A DNA stretch of 64,000 nucleotides. Source: Atopobium sp. ICM42b. GTDB taxonomy: Bacteria; Actinomycetota; Coriobacteriia; Coriobacteriales; Atopobiaceae. The stretch covers positions 147,299-211,298 of the forward strand of contig JDFH01000006.1 of assembly GCA_000564995.1 (NCBI GenBank). The letters run 5' to 3'. The position numbers and the translations under genes were made by a program. This document shows positions 7,398 to 16,166 of the stretch, piece after piece (positions within the stretch are counted from its first letter, which is position 1; each line of letters begins with the position of its first letter). Under the pieces are notes generated by a model. The model was not told the origin of the DNA, did no database searches, and saw only the letters and a list, made by a program, of their open reading frames with translations.

Positions 7398-9596
7398 TTA
7401 TGCGTCGTGGTGACGACGTGGCTGCCTACGCTCAGCATTACCGTTGTCGTTCTGACGACGTGGGCGACGCTCCTCACGGTCCTTCTTTGGAGCACCCTGT
7501 GGTGCCTCTGGCTTATCAAGACGGTCAAGAGAAATCTTGCCCTTCTCGTCTACCTCAAGGACCTGAACCTTAACCTCGTCGCCAACAGCCAGGACATCCT
7601 CGATCTTCTCGACACGTCCCTGTGCAACGCGGGAAATGTGAAGCAGACCGTCCTTGCCAGGAAGAAGCTCAACAAAGGCGCCGAATGGCTGAAGACCAAC
7701 AACGCGACCAGTGTACTCCTCGCCTACCTCTGGAACCTTAACAATAGCCTTGATGCGCTCTGCAGCAGCCTCGGCAGCACCGTTAGTACCAGCGATAAAG
7801 ACGGTGCCATCCTCCTGGATGTCAACGGTTGCGCCCGTATCCTCCTGGATACCGCGGATAACCTTGCCACCAGAGCCAATGACGTCGCGAATCTTATCGG
7901 TTGGGATAGAAAGCGAGATGATCTGTGGAGCGGTCTCTTTGGTCTCAGTACGAGGTGCAGGAATCTGCTCGAGCATCTTGTTCAGAATGAACATACGGCC
8001 CTCTTGAGCCTGGAGAAGTGCGCTGCGCAGAATCTCTGGAGTAAGGCCGGTTGCCTTGTTGTCCATCTGCATTGCAGTAATACCCTTGGTGGTACCGCAG
8101 ACCTTGAAGTCCATGTCGCCAAGGAAGTCCTCAAGACCCTGGATATCGGTAAGAACAACAGTCTTGCCGTTCTCCTGGATAAGACCCATTGCAACACCAG
8201 AAACAGGACGCTTCAGAGGAACGCCTGCGTCCATAAGGGAAAGCGTAGAACCGCAGGTAGAAGCCATGGAAGAAGAACCATTGGACTCCATTACCTCAGA
8301 GACAACGCGGATGGTGTAAGGGAACTCTTCCTCGGAAGGAATGACAGGCAGAAGTGCGCGCTCTGCAAGAGCTCCGTGACCAATCTCGCGGCGCTTTGGA
8401 CTGCCCATACGGCCAGTCTCACCGGTGCAGAATGGTGGGAAGTTGTAGTGGTGAATGTAGCGCTTGCCGTCCATTGGCTCAATGGTGTCAAGACGCTGCC
8501 ACTCGTTGAGCATGCCAAGCGTACAAATGGAGAGAACCTGAGTCTGACCACGCTGGAAAAGACCAGAACCGTGAACAAGTGGCAGGTAATCAGGCTTGAC
8601 CATGATTGGACGGATCTCGTCTGCAACACGGCCGTCAACGCGCTCGCCGGTCTCAACAACCATGACGCGCATAGCGTGCTTCTCAAGACCCTTGAGCTCA
8701 ACGGCAATAGCGCGGCTCCAAAGCTCCTGCTCCTCCTCGGTGAACTGAGCCTTAATCTCGTCCATCAGGTCAGCAACCTTCTGCATACGGGACTGCTTGT
8801 CAGCATCCTTAAGAGCGGCGCTCATCTGGTCATAGTAAGCAAAGATGCGGTCATGAACCTCAGCGATTGGCTCATCAAGGATGTACTCACGCTTAACAAT
8901 AGGACCGTTAACCTCTTCCCACTTAGCAATAAACTTCTTCTGCTCCTCGCAGAAGGCTGCAATTGCTTCCTGACCAAATGCCATAGCGGAGAGCATATCC
9001 TCTTCGGAAATCTCATCTGCACCAGCCTCAAGCATGGAAATAAAGGTGGAAGAACCGCCAAGCTCAAGGTCAAGGTCAGAGTGATCGCGCTCTTCATAGG
9101 TTGGGTTAACCAGGAACTCGCCGGTATCAGCGTTGCGACCAATACGGACGCACGCAAGTGGTCCCTCAAAAGGAACGCCACCAACGGCCAGAGCAGCAGA
9201 AGCGCCCATGACAGAGATGGTATCAACAGCGTTTACCTGATCTGCAACAAGAGAAGTTGCAACAATCTGAACCTCATTACGGAAGCCATCTGGGAAAGAT
9301 GGGCGCAGAGGACGGTCAATCATACGAGCAGTAAGGGTTGCCTTCTCGGATGGACGAGCCTCACGCTTGAGGTATCCACCAGGAACGCGACCAACTGCGT
9401 ACATTTTCTCAATAAAATCAACAGTCAGTGGGAAGAAGTCGTAATCTTTGCGCTCCTTGGAAACCACTGCAGTGAGAAGTACGGTAGAATCGCCGCACTT
9501 AACGATACAGGCACCTGTTGCCTGCTTTGCGAGCTCACCAGCCTCAAGGGTGTAGTGCTTACCATAGAGGTCAAATTCGTGAGTTACTTTAGTCAT
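7398..9596 (-). CDS. pnp: Polynucleotide phosphorylase (PNPase)
   Basis: Phosphate-dependent 3'-5' exoribonuclease and component of the RNA-decay machinery. The 732 residues show two RNase PH-like domains: the first contains MIDRPLRPSFPDGFRN, and the second the active-site region MASTCGSTLSLMDAGVP and LEDFLGDMDFKV. A KH domain follows (IRDVIGSGGKVIRGIQEDTG, about 560-620), then an S1 domain (GEEYTGRVVGLQPFGAFVEL, about 630-700). The tail is Arg/Asn-rich and ends in His-His-Asp-Ala. A GAGGAAAG ribosome site precedes the ATG. It follows rpsO in the classical rpsO-pnp order, with two hairpins in the gap that suggest post-transcriptional control. Confidence 0.97.
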   Translation of the reverse strand: MTKVTHEFDLYGKHYTLEAGELAKQATGACIVKCGDSTVLLTAVVSKERKDYDFFPLTVDFIEKMYAVGRVPGGYLKREARPSEKATLTARMIDRPLRPSFPDGFRNEVQIVATSLVADQVNAVDTISVMGASAALAVGGVPFEGPLACVRIGRNADTGEFLVNPTYEERDHSDLDLELGGSSTFISMLEAGADEISEEDMLSAMAFGQEAIAAFCEEQKKFIAKWEEVNGPIVKREYILDEPIAEVHDRIFAYYDQMSAALKDADKQSRMQKVADLMDEIKAQFTEEEQELWSRAIAVELKGLEKHAMRVMVVETGERVDGRVADEIRPIMVKPDYLPLVHGSGLFQRGQTQVLSICTLGMLNEWQRLDTIEPMDGKRYIHHYNFPPFCTGETGRMGSPKRREIGHGALAERALLPVIPSEEEFPYTIRVVSEVMESNGSSSMASTCGSTLSLMDAGVPLKRPVSGVAMGLIQENGKTVVLTDIQGLEDFLGDMDFKVCGTTKGITAMQMDNKATGLTPEILRSALLQAQEGRMFILNKMLEQIPAPRTETKETAPQIISLSIPTDKIRDVIGSGGKVIRGIQEDTGATVDIQEDGTVFIAGTNGAAEAAAERIKAIVKVPEVGEEYTGRVVGLQPFGAFVELLPGKDGLLHISRVAQGRVEKIEDVLAVGDEVKVQVLEVDEKGKISLDRLDKPEAPQGAPKKDREERRPRRQNDNGNAERRQPRRHHDA

Positions 9597-9614
9597 TTCT
9601 TTCCTCTTCTATCT

Positions 9615-9636
9615 CCGTTTGCCCCATTGCAAACGG
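9615..9636 (-). promoter_or_regulatory. pnp leader stem-loop
   Basis: CCGTTTGC, six bases, GCAAACGG: a perfect 8-bp stem ending 18 bases before the pnp start codon, close to the ribosome site. In several bacteria the pnp leader hairpin is cut by RNase III and then used by PNPase to control its own mRNA. That role here is inferred from position. Confidence 0.55.
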
Positions 9637-9649
9637 GCCTCAAACATAA

Positions 9650-9669
9650 AGGGCGCCAGACGGCGCCCT
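9650..9669 (-). terminator. Hairpin after rpsO (partial terminator or processing site)
   Basis: AGGGCGCC-loop of 4-GGCGCCCT, a perfect GC-rich 8-bp stem 11 bases after the rpsO stop. On the minus strand the following sequence is TTATGTTTG, a poor U-tract, so read-through into pnp is likely. Confidence 0.6.
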
Positions 9670-9680
9670 AAAAAGCCAAC

Positions 9681-9959
9681 TTACTGGATGTTGTCGCGGA
9701 TACCCAGGGAAGCAATAAGAGTACGGTACTCTTCAATGTCGTTCGACTTGATGTAAGAAAGAAGACGACGACGCTTACCAACGAGCATCAGAAGACCACG
9801 ACGAGTGTGGAAGTCCTTCTGATGGGACTTCATGTGGTCGGTGAGCTGACGAATACGCTCAGTAAGAAGAGCAACCTGAACCTGTGCGGAACCGGAGTCC
9901 TTCTCGTCCTTGCCGTACTGCTTGATGAGCTCAGCCTTACGATCCTTAGTTACTGCCAT
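9681..9959 (-). CDS. rpsO: 30S ribosomal protein S15
   Basis: Primary 16S rRNA-binding protein of the small subunit platform. At 92 residues it is slightly longer than the usual 88-89. Family motifs are visible: [40 protein letters not shown] and LIASLGIR at the C-terminus. AAAGGCGG lies upstream of the ATG. It precedes pnp, as in many bacteria. Confidence 0.97.
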   Translation of the reverse strand: MAVTKDRKAELIKQYGKDEKDSGSAQVQVALLTERIRQLTDHMKSHQKDFHTRRGLLMLVGKRRRLLSYIKSNDIEEYRTLIASLGIRDNIQ

Positions 9960-10094
9960 AATAAACCGCCTTTCGCGTTGAATACTCCTTGTACTGAGAA
10001 GGTAGCCGGCAGTGACTAGCCCCTAAGAACAAGGAAATAACCTACAAGAGGATACCAGTTACTGGTGAACTTTGCTAGTAAAAATCCACTTCAA

Positions 10095-10844
10095 CTAGAT
10101 ACTGAGTAGAAATTCAAATGCCTTGAGACGCGCCTCAAGGTGTGTGGCTGCCCAAATATGCGCGCTTGTGAGCAAAAAGAGCGCAGTTTCTGGAGCAATC
10201 TCAGCAACAATAAGCTGGTCAAAGGTAAGTTTTAGAAGCGACGATAACCACGAGAGCTCAAGTGGAGTTACCTCAATAGCTCCCTCAATCTCATGCGCAC
10301 AACTTCCACACAATGCACCACCAGCAGCTGGCGAGAAGTACGTTAGAGCTTCATCTCCACAGGCAATGCACGATTCCAACTCAGGGCGCCAGCCTTCATG
10401 TGCCAAAACCTTAAACACATAAGCAGCAACAACAAGATCTAAGTGTTTCTCGTCAGCTACTTCTTCGCAGGCTCTGAGAGCGCGAGAGAGCAGTGGATAG
10501 AGAAACGCGTCTTCGACGCCGTCGATACACGAAAGACGTGCGACTTCACAGATAGCTGACGCAGCCGCTACCTTAGAAAGATCTCCGCGCAGCGATGCGT
10601 GCGGCTCAAGCAAGGTTGCCTCGGACAAGATATCAAGTGAGCGACCTTCTGCCAGCAGTACGTCTAGCTCACAAAACAGTTCAACGCGGGCTGCAAATCG
10701 GCCGCCTGGCTTTCTAGCACCCTTTGCGACTGCACGACACTCTTCTCCTGAATCGGAGAGCATGGTTAAGATGAGGTCTTGCTCAGCGAGTTTTGTTCTA
10801 TCAAGCACAATTGCTTTAAGACGCGTAGTCTTTCTACCAGGCAC
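10095..10844 (-). CDS. recO: DNA repair protein RecO
   Basis: Recombination mediator that works with RecR (and RecF) to load RecA on gapped DNA. The 249 residues show the N-terminal OB-fold start (TRLKAIVLDRTKLAEQDLIL, EECRAVAKGARKPGGRF) and a helical C-terminal part. A four-cysteine zinc motif, CIACG with LCGSC, lies between about residues 168 and 195. The start is GTG with GAGGA upstream, two bases after the era stop. Era-RecO adjacency is common. It contains one copy of GGCGAGAAG (10330-10338). The following 135-bp gap to rpsO shows only a short ACCAGT/ACTGGT repeat and no clear terminator. Confidence 0.93.
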   Translation of the reverse strand: MPGRKTTRLKAIVLDRTKLAEQDLILTMLSDSGEECRAVAKGARKPGGRFAARVELFCELDVLLAEGRSLDILSEATLLEPHASLRGDLSKVAAASAICEVARLSCIDGVEDAFLYPLLSRALRACEEVADEKHLDLVVAAYVFKVLAHEGWRPELESCIACGDEALTYFSPAAGGALCGSCAHEIEGAIEVTPLELSWLSSLLKLTFDQLIVAEIAPETALFLLTSAHIWAATHLEARLKAFEFLLSI

Positions 10845-10846
10845 AA

Positions 10847-11785
10847 CTAGTCCTCAGTTGAGTAGCCCAGGCGCTTAATCTCATTGGCATCACGCCTCCA
10901 GAGAGGCTGAACGCGCACCTGCAGGTCAAGGTAAACCTTGCGACCAAACAGTTTCTCCAAGTCTTTTCTAGCCTCAACGCCAACGCGTTTAATCATAGAG
11001 CCGCCCTGGCCAACTACGATGCCCTTTTGTCCTTCTCGCTCAACCAAAATGGTGGCAGAAATAGATAAATGCCCGTCCGTTGCTACCTCATAGGAATCAC
11101 AAACAACGGCAACGGAATGGGGAACTTCTTGACGAAGATTCAACAAGAGCTTCTCGCGAACAAACTCTGCTACCAGGTCTTCTGGCAATGCGTCAGTCTC
11201 CATGTCCTCTGGGAACCACATGGGACCCTCAGGAAGATGCTCTGAAACAAGCGCAATAAATGCCTGGATATTGAAGTCTTCTGGAGCAGAAACAACAAGC
11301 ACGTCATCAAAGTGCGCAAGAGCCTGTGCGGCCTCAAGCTGTTCTGCTACTTGCTCTGGAGTTGCAATGTCAGCCTTGGTAATAACCAGCAGCTTAAAGG
11401 CAGCATGTGCCTGCTCAACATGATTGGCAACCCATTCATCTCCACGACCAACAGGCTTGGTAGCATCAATCAAAAAAGCAATGACATCAGCGTCATTAAG
11501 CTCTCCGAGCGCTGCCTTGTTAAGCTCTTTTCCAAGAGCGTCTTTGGGCTTGTGGAGGCCTGGAGTATCTACAATGACCAGCTGAGAGTTCTCTCCATTC
11601 ACCACTGCCCTAAAACGACGGCGCGTTGTCTGGGCAACAGGGCTTGCAATAGCTACTTTCTGGCCCATGCAAGCATTTAACAGTGTGGACTTACCAACAC
11701 TTGGACGACCAACTAAAGCAACAAAACCGCTCCTAAATGGAGTGGTCTCAGATGTAGTGTTTTCAGAAACTGAATTGGCGGTCAT
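10847..11785 (-). CDS. era: GTPase Era
   Basis: Essential GTPase that binds 16S rRNA during 30S assembly. At 312 residues it has the normal length. G1 GRPSVGKST is near residue 27, G3 DTPGLHKP near 75, G4 ITKAD near 135, and a G5-like VSAPED near 165. The C-terminal KH domain contains REGQKGIVVGQGGSMIKRVG and ARKDLEKLFGRKVYLDL. GGAGG precedes the ATG. It lies in the packed run ybeY-dgkA-era-recO, a grouping common in Gram-positive genomes. Confidence 0.96.
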   Translation of the reverse strand: MTANSVSENTTSETTPFRSGFVALVGRPSVGKSTLLNACMGQKVAIASPVAQTTRRRFRAVVNGENSQLVIVDTPGLHKPKDALGKELNKAALGELNDADVIAFLIDATKPVGRGDEWVANHVEQAHAAFKLLVITKADIATPEQVAEQLEAAQALAHFDDVLVVSAPEDFNIQAFIALVSEHLPEGPMWFPEDMETDALPEDLVAEFVREKLLLNLRQEVPHSVAVVCDSYEVATDGHLSISATILVEREGQKGIVVGQGGSMIKRVGVEARKDLEKLFGRKVYLDLQVRVQPLWRRDANEIKRLGYSTED

Positions 11786-11797
11786 ATGTCCTCCAAC

Positions 11798-12175
11798 TTA
11801 CCAATGAAAAATTGCTCGCGAGAAAATCAAAAGTCCTATAAGAGCTGCGGTAATGCTAATACAGCATGAAGCTGCCGCAGCAATATCTTTGGCTTTACCG
11901 GCCATAGGATGAAACTCAGGAGAAACCAGGTCCACTACAGTTTCTATTGCCGTGTTAAGGAGCTCTGTAGTTAAAACCGCACCAATACACGCGAGGACAA
12001 GTGCCCAGCTTACGGCATCCAAGCCAACAAACAATCCCGCAACTACGGTCAATACAGCAGCTACTGACATACGGCGCAGGTTTGTCTCTTGAGCAAACGC
12101 TTGGCGAGCGCCCTGTAGTGCAAAGAGAAGGCCGCGCTTAAAGCTTGGATGTCTGCCTTTAGATCCCGGAATCAT
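11798..12175 (-). CDS. dgkA: Diacylglycerol/undecaprenol kinase, DgkA type
   Basis: Small integral membrane kinase that phosphorylates diacylglycerol or, in Gram-positives, undecaprenol. The 125 residues contain three hydrophobic segments and the family motif TTELLNTAIETVVDLVSPEFHP with the conserved Glu and Asn. The N-terminal FKRGLLFALQGARQAFAQETNLRRM is also typical. The final histidine/tryptophan-ended helix is short. Its ATG overlaps the ybeY stop by one base (TAATG), so translation is probably coupled. Substrate preference cannot be read from the sequence. Confidence 0.9.
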   Translation of the reverse strand: MIPGSKGRHPSFKRGLLFALQGARQAFAQETNLRRMSVAAVLTVVAGLFVGLDAVSWALVLACIGAVLTTELLNTAIETVVDLVSPEFHPMAGKAKDIAAAASCCISITAALIGLLIFSRAIFHW

Positions 12176-12684
12176 TACTCGTCAATCCCCTCACGGTGGC
12201 GAGTCAATACAACTGGCTCAATAGTCCTATCCGTTGAAAGCAAAGCAACAAGAGCGTCCTCACGAGCCTCCATAACCTCTGCCTCATCGTCTTCAATGTG
12301 ATCATATCCAAGCAGGTGAAGCATGGCGTGAACAAGCATGAGCCTAAACTCGTCTGCCTCCGTAGTACCATATTCTTTTGCCTGACGTGCAATAAAGTTA
12401 GGAGCCAGAATAATATCGCCTAGCTCACACATTTCACCAGGAGCCAAATCTGGATCATCAGGTCGCTCTACCTCAAGTGAGATAACGTCTGTGGGCGCAT
12501 TTTTTTCTCGCCACTCAAGATTTACCTGCTGAATCTCTTCATCGCTGACAATAGAAATGGACACGGTACAAGGACGCTCTACACCCTCTTCAGAGAGTAC
12601 AAGGTTGCAATCGGCTTCAATCTCTTCTACAGAAATTGGGCACGCGACGCCTTCTTCGATCACAATGTCGTACTCGTTAACCAC
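12175..12684 (-). CDS. ybeY: Endoribonuclease YbeY (16S rRNA maturation)
   Basis: Metal-dependent RNase for 16S rRNA 3'-end maturation and ribosome quality control. The 169 residues carry the zinc motif H-x3-H-x5-H in LVHAMLHLLGYDHIEDDEAE, together with ELGDIILAPN and the TDVISLE segment. The C-terminus runs about 25 residues past the core. It is between phoH and dgkA, the standard phoH-ybeY pair. Confidence 0.95.
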   Translation of the reverse strand: MVNEYDIVIEEGVACPISVEEIEADCNLVLSEEGVERPCTVSISIVSDEEIQQVNLEWREKNAPTDVISLEVERPDDPDLAPGEMCELGDIILAPNFIARQAKEYGTTEADEFRLMLVHAMLHLLGYDHIEDDEAEVMEAREDALVALLSTDRTIEPVVLTRHREGIDE

Positions 12685-12685
12685 G

Positions 12686-13645
12686 TTACTCCCCTAGCTG
12701 TTTCTTCTCATACGCAGTGTATGCATCAACTATCTTACCAACCAACGTGTGGCGAACAATATCATTTCTATCTAAATCAACAAAAGCAACGTCTTCCAGA
12801 TTACCCAACACCTGTCGAGCAACGTCCAGACCACTTCTTCCCACAAGGTCTCGCTGTGTTGCATCACCGGTAATAACAAATTTTGACGAGAAACCCAGGC
12901 GAGTCAGAAACATTTTCATCTGCTCAGGGGTGGTGTTTTGCGCCTCATCCAAAATGACAAACGCATCATTCATGGTACGACCACGCATAAATGCAAGCGG
13001 AGCAATTTCAACAATTCCCTGTTCAACAAGGTTATTTGCGTACTCCATGGAGGTCATATCAAAGAGGGCGTCATAGAGCGGTCTAATGTAGGGATCAAGC
13101 TTCTCTTGAAGTGTTCCCGGGAGAAAACCAAGAGACTCTCCCGCTTCTACAACAGGTCTTACTAGCACAATTCTGCTGATTTGCTGAGAAGTCAAAGCTG
13201 CAAGCGCCATGGCAACTGCCAAATAGGTTTTGCCGGTACCCGCAGGACCAATACCAAAGGTTATAGAGTTGTTTGCAATTGCCTTGGTATACGCTATTTG
13301 ACCTTGTGTTTTAGGCTGAATTGCTTTGCCTTTATGAGTTACAAACAGGGTACGTGTTCCCGTATGCTCTAAGTTGGCATTTCTTTTTGTACTATCAAGC
13401 AGCAACTTTACGTCTTCAAGCGTTGGCCTAGATCCAGACTCGACCATTTGAATTAGGTGAGAAAAAATAAGCGTTAACTGCTCAATTTCTTGAGAAGTTC
13501 CCGACAAAAAGATTGCTTTGCCTCTGACTGAAATAAGAGCCGCACATGACGCTTCAATTTCTCTGAGCAAACTATCAGCTGGACCTGTCAGATATAAAGG
13601 ATCCACTGAATCAGGAATAGTTAAGCGAATCTGTGTTGGCTCCAT
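12686..13645 (-). CDS. phoH: PhoH-like ATPase
   Basis: P-loop ATPase of the PhoH family, 319 residues. Walker A is GPAGTGKTYLA near residue 137 and Walker B FVILDEAQNTTPEQM near 230. The intervening VRPVVEAGESLGFLPG and GDATQRDL segments are diagnostic. An N-terminal KH-like part precedes the ATPase (residues 1-110). The physiological role is uncertain; its link with ybeY suggests RNA metabolism. One base separates its stop from the ybeY start. Confidence 0.93.
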   Translation of the reverse strand: MEPTQIRLTIPDSVDPLYLTGPADSLLREIEASCAALISVRGKAIFLSGTSQEIEQLTLIFSHLIQMVESGSRPTLEDVKLLLDSTKRNANLEHTGTRTLFVTHKGKAIQPKTQGQIAYTKAIANNSITFGIGPAGTGKTYLAVAMALAALTSQQISRIVLVRPVVEAGESLGFLPGTLQEKLDPYIRPLYDALFDMTSMEYANNLVEQGIVEIAPLAFMRGRTMNDAFVILDEAQNTTPEQMKMFLTRLGFSSKFVITGDATQRDLVGRSGLDVARQVLGNLEDVAFVDLDRNDIVRHTLVGKIVDAYTAYEKKQLGE

Positions 13646-13656
13646 GTTCCCCCAAT

Positions 13657-14928
13657 TTATAAATGAGTAGCTTTTAGCGTTCCATTAGGTAAAACTTCAT
13701 CAAAGCGCATAGCGATAAGTTCATCAAGTTCAATAGTAGGGTCAACCTGGACATCAAAAAGACCGCCAGAAATTCCCCTACCAGGATACTGTACCACCAC
13801 ATTATCGCAGGTACCAACTAGCTTCTTAGCAGCATCAAAGCGCATAGCATTACCCAGATCACGCATTTTCTTTGCGCGCTCAGCCATCACTTTTGGATCT
13901 ACCTGATTTGGAGCAGTAGCCGCGGGCGTTCCAGGTCGCTTGGAATACCTAAATACATGCATCTTTGAAAAGCCCATCTGACGACAAAACTCAAACGACT
14001 CTTCAAATTCTTTATCAGTTTCTCCAGGGAAACCAACAATAAGGTCCGTTCCTAACGCAATAGTTGGCAGTACCGAGCGAGCTTCCTCAACAGCGTTGCG
14101 ATAAAGTTCTGTCCTATACACCCTGCCCATACGTGCAAGCGTAGCGTCACATCCGGATTGAAGGCAGATGTGCAAAAAAGGTGCAATTCTTCCGTTGGAA
14201 GCAGCAATAACCTCTACTAAACGAGCATTTACATCAGGTGGCTCAAGAGAAGAAAGCCTGAGGCGGCCTACCTCTGTTTTTTCAAGCACATACTCGAGAA
14301 GGTCTGGGAGCCTGAGGGTCTTCTTGCCCTCATCCTCAAGTTGAGCTTTATAGCTACCAAGATTAATTCCCGTAAGAACAACCTCTTGAGCTCCTCTGCT
14401 CATAGCATCTTTTACCTGCAAAACAACTTCACGAGGATCAAGAGACTTACCTGCGCCACGTGCTTTCCACACAATGCAGAAGGTGCAACGATTATCGCAA
14501 CCGTCTTGAATTTTGATGCCAGGGCGCGTACGACCTGTTGGAGTAGGCTTGGAGATGACAAGTCCGTCGTCGCTTACGGATTCTGGTGCAAAACCTAGCT
14601 CTTCAAGAACCCTATCTGCAACTTTGTCCTTCTCGGCTTCTACCACAACGTTAGGAGCAAGCGAGGCAAGTTCATCAGCAAAAAGACTTGCAACACAACC
14701 CGTTGCTACTACAAGAGGGGCTCCCGGCATAAGCGCTGCTTTACGCACAGCTTTTCTCGTCTTAGCTTCTGCTTCTGCGGTGACAGCACAGGTGTTGATA
14801 ACAATTGCCTGAGCTTCATCTTCTTCAACAATGCGACATCCCATGCGAAGCAGTGAATCCGCCATTAAATCAAGCTCAACGCGATTTACCCTACATCCAA
14901 GATTTATGAGCGCAATACCATGAGCCAT
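13657..14928 (-). CDS. mtaB: MtaB, tRNA methylthiotransferase
   Basis: Radical-SAM enzyme that converts N6-threonylcarbamoyladenosine at tRNA position 37 to its 2-methylthio form. The 423 residues show the N-terminal cluster cysteines (INLGCRVNRVELD, VINTCAVTAEAEAKTRKAVR, VATGCVAS). The radical-SAM motif is DGCDNRCTFCIVW. GTDLIVGFPGETDKEF and the MHVFRYSKRPGT signature follow, and a TRAM-like end closes the protein. The NRVE instead of NxxD N-terminus and KTRKAVRKA favour MtaB over MiaB or RimO. It overlaps dnaJ by one base. Confidence 0.9.
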   Translation of the reverse strand: MAHGIALINLGCRVNRVELDLMADSLLRMGCRIVEEDEAQAIVINTCAVTAEAEAKTRKAVRKAALMPGAPLVVATGCVASLFADELASLAPNVVVEAEKDKVADRVLEELGFAPESVSDDGLVISKPTPTGRTRPGIKIQDGCDNRCTFCIVWKARGAGKSLDPREVVLQVKDAMSRGAQEVVLTGINLGSYKAQLEDEGKKTLRLPDLLEYVLEKTEVGRLRLSSLEPPDVNARLVEVIAASNGRIAPFLHICLQSGCDATLARMGRVYRTELYRNAVEEARSVLPTIALGTDLIVGFPGETDKEFEESFEFCRQMGFSKMHVFRYSKRPGTPAATAPNQVDPKVMAERAKKMRDLGNAMRFDAAKKLVGTCDNVVVQYPGRGISGGLFDVQVDPTIELDELIAMRFDEVLPNGTLKATHL

Positions 14929-16133
14929 TAGCGCCTCTTCTTGGAAGTCTTCTTGGAAGTCTTTTTGGCGTTCTTATTTTTGTGATCTGAAGAATCTTTA
15001 CCTTCAGATTGAGTGGTATGTGACTCATCTTGAGTGTCTTGAACACTACTTTGTTTACGCTCATCAATAAGTGAGGTGAGTGTATCTAACTGATCTTTGG
15101 TCAGCCCTGTTGAAGTCTCAATGTGAACCAGAACGTAAAGGTTTCCACGAGCCTTAGTATGCAAACGAGGCATGCCTTTACCAGCCACGCTTAGCTGCTG
15201 GCCATACTTACAACCTGCAGGTATAGAAATCTCAATAGTTTCATCTTTGATAATGCCGTCAATGGTAACGGTAGTGCCAACAATTGCCTCAAGAGAATCT
15301 ACACTAACTGAAGTAAAGAGATCGTCTCCCCTGCGCTCAAAGTCTTTATGCTGGGAAACCTCAATAGTTACGATGAGGTCACCAGAGGTATCACCCCTGA
15401 CACCAGCCTCGCCCTTGCCGGTAATAGAAATTGACTGGCCAGAATGAACGCCTGCAGGAATTTCAACAGAAACACGCTCATGGTCAGGAGTTCTTCCCTG
15501 GCCACCACAGGTCTCACAGGCGTGTTCGACTTTTTTGCCTGTTCCTTGGCACTCTGGACATACAGTCTGAGACTGCATCTGACCAAAGACGGTATTTTGG
15601 ACCTGAACTACCGTACCCGTACCGTGACAGCGTGGGCAGTCTTCAATTTTTCCACCCTCACCAAGGCCGGTGCCATTACAGTCATCACAGGTAGAAAGTC
15701 TGTTATACGAGATAGTTTTTGTAACACCCGCAGCAGCCTCTTCCAAAGTGATAGAGAGTCTAATTCCCATATCACTACCACGAGTACGCTGAGCAGCGTT
15801 GCGACCACCATGGCCGCCGCCAAAAAAGGAGTCAAAGATATCTCCAAAGCCGCCAAAACCACCGCCAAAGATATCTGACATATCCACATAGCCGCCACCA
15901 AAACCGGATGGACCATTAGGATCACCATAACGGTCATAGTTGGCACGTTTTTGCTCATCTGACAGCACAGAATAAGCTTCGTTTACCTCTTTAAACTTCT
16001 CTTCTGCATGAGGATCATCAGAAACATCAGGGTGCAGCTTTCTTGCCAGCTTTAGAAAAGCTCGCTTGATTGTTTTTTGGTCTGCATCACGAGCAACACC
16101 TAAGAGCTCGTAGAAGTCTTTCTTCTCTGCCAC
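14928..16133 (-). CDS. dnaJ: Chaperone DnaJ
   Basis: Hsp40 co-chaperone that stimulates DnaK. The 401 residues contain the J domain with KLHPDVSDD (HPD triad near residue 35) and a Gly/Phe-rich linker (GGGFGGFGDIFDSFFGGGHGG). Four CxxCxGxG zinc repeats follow (CDDCNGTG, CPRCHGTG, CPECQGTG, CETCGGQG), then the two C-terminal substrate-binding domains (VEIPAGVHSGQSI, VSIPAGCKYGQQL). The last 45 residues are Ser/Lys-rich and probably disordered. It follows a second J-protein gene by 33 bases. No dnaK, grpE or hrcA is in the window. Confidence 0.96.
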   Translation of the reverse strand: MAEKKDFYELLGVARDADQKTIKRAFLKLARKLHPDVSDDPHAEEKFKEVNEAYSVLSDEQKRANYDRYGDPNGPSGFGGGYVDMSDIFGGGFGGFGDIFDSFFGGGHGGRNAAQRTRGSDMGIRLSITLEEAAAGVTKTISYNRLSTCDDCNGTGLGEGGKIEDCPRCHGTGTVVQVQNTVFGQMQSQTVCPECQGTGKKVEHACETCGGQGRTPDHERVSVEIPAGVHSGQSISITGKGEAGVRGDTSGDLIVTIEVSQHKDFERRGDDLFTSVSVDSLEAIVGTTVTIDGIIKDETIEISIPAGCKYGQQLSVAGKGMPRLHTKARGNLYVLVHIETSTGLTKDQLDTLTSLIDERKQSSVQDTQDESHTTQSEGKDSSDHKNKNAKKTSKKTSKKRR

Positions 16134-16166
16134 GCTTACTAACTCTCCCCTTGTAAAACCTAAAAC

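Noticed and set aside
7320-9671. A 783-codon open frame on the plus strand opposite pnp
   Set aside because: It is the antisense of a clear, conserved pnp gene. Its product resembles no family and it lacks a convincing ribosome site. Codon bias of pnp explains the open frame.
9960-10094. Terminator of recO from the ACCAGT/ACTGGT repeat
   Set aside because: The loop would be too small and no T-run follows on the minus strand.
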